Source: Podaxis mareebaensis (taxonomy: Eukaryota > Basidiomycota > Agaricomycetes > Agaricales > Agaricaceae). Taken from it: 64,000 bases of DNA. Both the position numbers and the translations under genes were made by a program. Positions 62,875 through 64,000 of the stretch are shown here, one piece after another; within the stretch, counting starts at the first letter, position 1; every line of letters starts with the position of its first letter. Under the pieces are notes generated by a model. That model saw nothing but the letters and a program-made list of their open reading frames with translations, had not been told where the DNA came from and made no database searches. Location of the stretch: assembly GCA_018524725.1 (NCBI GenBank), contig JAEUWP010000358.1:35623-99622 (forward strand). Reading direction: 5' to 3'.

Positions 62875-63117
62875 TACGTAGCAGCACATACCACGGGCGC
62901 CAAGCAAAAACCGCCAGTCTTGAGCCACAGCGCATGAAGGATAAGCGTATGATCGATTATGCCCCATAAAATAATAGGGAAAACTCACCAACGGATTATA
63001 GCAACAGATCTCGCTCTTGCGGCATTGGGCGTCCTCGGTACATGGCCTCGGGGGTGCGGATTGGGCCGTCACGACAGCAGCGGCAAAGAGCGTCACGAGA
63101 ATTTGTTTGATTTGCAT
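62875..63117 (-). CDS. secreted 57-residue six-cysteine peptide, copy 2
   Basis: Two exons (63117-62989, 62919-62875). The signal peptide (MQIKQILVTLFAAAVVTA) is nearly identical to copy 1. The mature part differs more but keeps every cysteine: PCTEDAQCRKSEICC, then GGFCLAPVVCAAT, pattern C-x5-C-x5-CC-x8-C-x5-C. Conserved cysteines, signal peptide and intron with diverged loops between them suggest that both copies are or were under selection. Function unknown. Confidence 0.7.
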
Positions 63118-63373
63118 CTTCAGAGAGGGTCAGTGAATTGCGAGTCCGGCGAACGAGAGGTTTTAGTAGCTCACTGAGGAGACGATGGATGGGAAGCAGT
63201 ATTCCCATGGCATGTCCTGTCGTCGTGCTTTTATCCGTTCCCTGCACGGAGAGTGTTTAAAAGCCCCGCGGCTATGTTATTACCCAACCTTCACCCCTAG
63301 GTCAGCCGCTTCGAGCGGTGCGTTGAAAGTAAGGATTCTAGACCGAGACGTCTGTCAGGGTTAGGCATCCCCT

Positions 63374-63836
63374 TTTGCTTTTTCTTTTGACGGAGCAGCA
63401 TTCCATTTGGCAGCTGACAAACCAGCCCTTGGGGTAGGCCTGCTTGCCCCAGAGGTCAGTTTCATGTGTCCGCTAGTCAGATTTCGTTAATCAGCCCTGG
63501 GGAAATGCTATATGCAGGCCAGTCGGGCAGTGTGGGACTCCTGCTTTATCCACTGTCTGGTATCTCACTGCTATCTCTTACGTTGAGGTGTAGGTACCCA
63601 CTGAGGCCCCAGACATTCAATCCAGTTGTCAGGGAGATTATCTCCACCTTTTAGTGTGCCCCTCTGGGTCTGCAGTACTAGATCTTCGTCGAGAGCCTTC
63701 TTGCAGAATCTCTTTTCATTCGCCAGTATGCAGTCCATTTTTAGTCTGCGGTTCCGTCTGTGCTTTAGGGCCTCTGCAATTCTTGAATTTGAGGGCCATT
63801 TTGTGGCTTTGACGGATGACTCTTTCGCAATGTAGG
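63374..63836 (-). mobile_element. retroelement fragment inserted in copy 2 of the duplication
   Basis: The insert is flanked by the 10-bp direct repeat ggcatcccct (63364-63373 and 63837-63846). Read on the minus strand it has an open frame of about 85 codons (AKESSVKATKWPSNSRIAEA, LANEKRFCKKALDEDLVLQT, DNLPDNWIECLGPQW) ending at 63571, then non-coding sequence, then an A-rich end (AAAAGAAAAAGCAAAAG) next to the repeat. The truncated coding piece, A-rich end and direct repeats fit a 5'-truncated non-LTR retrotransposon, but the peptide was not matched to a known family. Copy 1 shows the empty site. Confidence 0.6.
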
Positions 63837-63930
63837 GGCATCCCCTGGGATACATAGCACAAGTGATCTAATGGCAAGTATTGATAACGGTGATTACGTG
63901 ATGTTTTGGAGAATGGCTCACTGCATTATG

Positions 63931-64000
63931 GCGTTATTTCTGCTGGAATATTCAGTATCAAAAAGTGTCAGCAATTTTGAAAAGTGTCAGAAATTAAAAA
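63931..64000. other. AT-rich end of window
   Basis: It contains the short direct repeat aaaagtgtcag (twice, 63960-63993). No gene was seen. Confidence 0.4.

Larger units (their letters stand above)
62808..63930 (-). repeat. segmental duplication, copy 2 (with insertion)
   Basis: Homologous to 61222-61890 at both ends, interrupted at 63374-63836 by unrelated DNA bounded by the 10-bp direct repeat ggcatcccct. Confidence 0.8.

Overview
The window is nuclear DNA of a mushroom-forming basidiomycete (Agaricomycetes). Evidence: most genes are cut by many 45-65 nt GT-AG introns, both strands are densely used, and the gene families fit (CBM1 secreted protein, fruit-body-lectin-like protein, multi-exon P450, NACHT STAND ATPase, F-box protein, small secreted Cys-rich peptides, SNF5 with a C-terminal zinc finger). 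Gene models were built by hand from reading frames, splice junctions and family motifs; where a model is called complete, the exon lengths sum to a whole number of codons.

Layout. 1-4.1 kb: an acidic nuclear-type protein running off the left edge, then a decayed NACHT gene. 4.2-9.3 kb: FAD synthase, divergent from a GDP-L-fucose synthase, followed head-to-tail by GDP-mannose 4,6-dehydratase. Together the last two make GDP-L-fucose. 9.5-15 kb: CBM1 protein, F-box protein, and a head-to-head pair of lectin-like genes of which one is dead. 15-21.7 kb: CHFR-like RING ligase, TPT-family transporter, truncated NRDE2 homologue. 22-30.3 kb: a very large ZNFX1-type SF1 helicase. 30.7-40.2 kb: biotin-protein ligase, promethin-like membrane protein, P450, and an acyl-protein-thioesterase-like protein lacking the usual serine. 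42-47.8 kb: SNF5 subunit of SWI/SNF. 48-58.3 kb: secreted Cys-rich protein, a broken gene of unknown family, ketopantoate reductase, Argonaute, and an uncharacterised protein convergent with Argonaute. 59-64 kb: intact NACHT gene and a duplicated pair of 57-residue six-cysteine secreted peptides, one copy carrying a retroelement fragment in its flank.

Themes. Three RNA-silencing genes (NRDE2 fragment, ZNFX1-like helicase, slicer-type Argonaute) lie within 37 kb. The Argonaute promoter exists a second time 3.6 kb upstream, in front of the broken gene, and that gene also holds a 33-bp poly(A)-tailed retro-insertion with a perfect 16-bp target-site duplication. Several families occur as one intact and one damaged copy (NACHT, lectin-like). 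At least four introns use GC-AG borders. No tRNA, rRNA or CRISPR array was seen.
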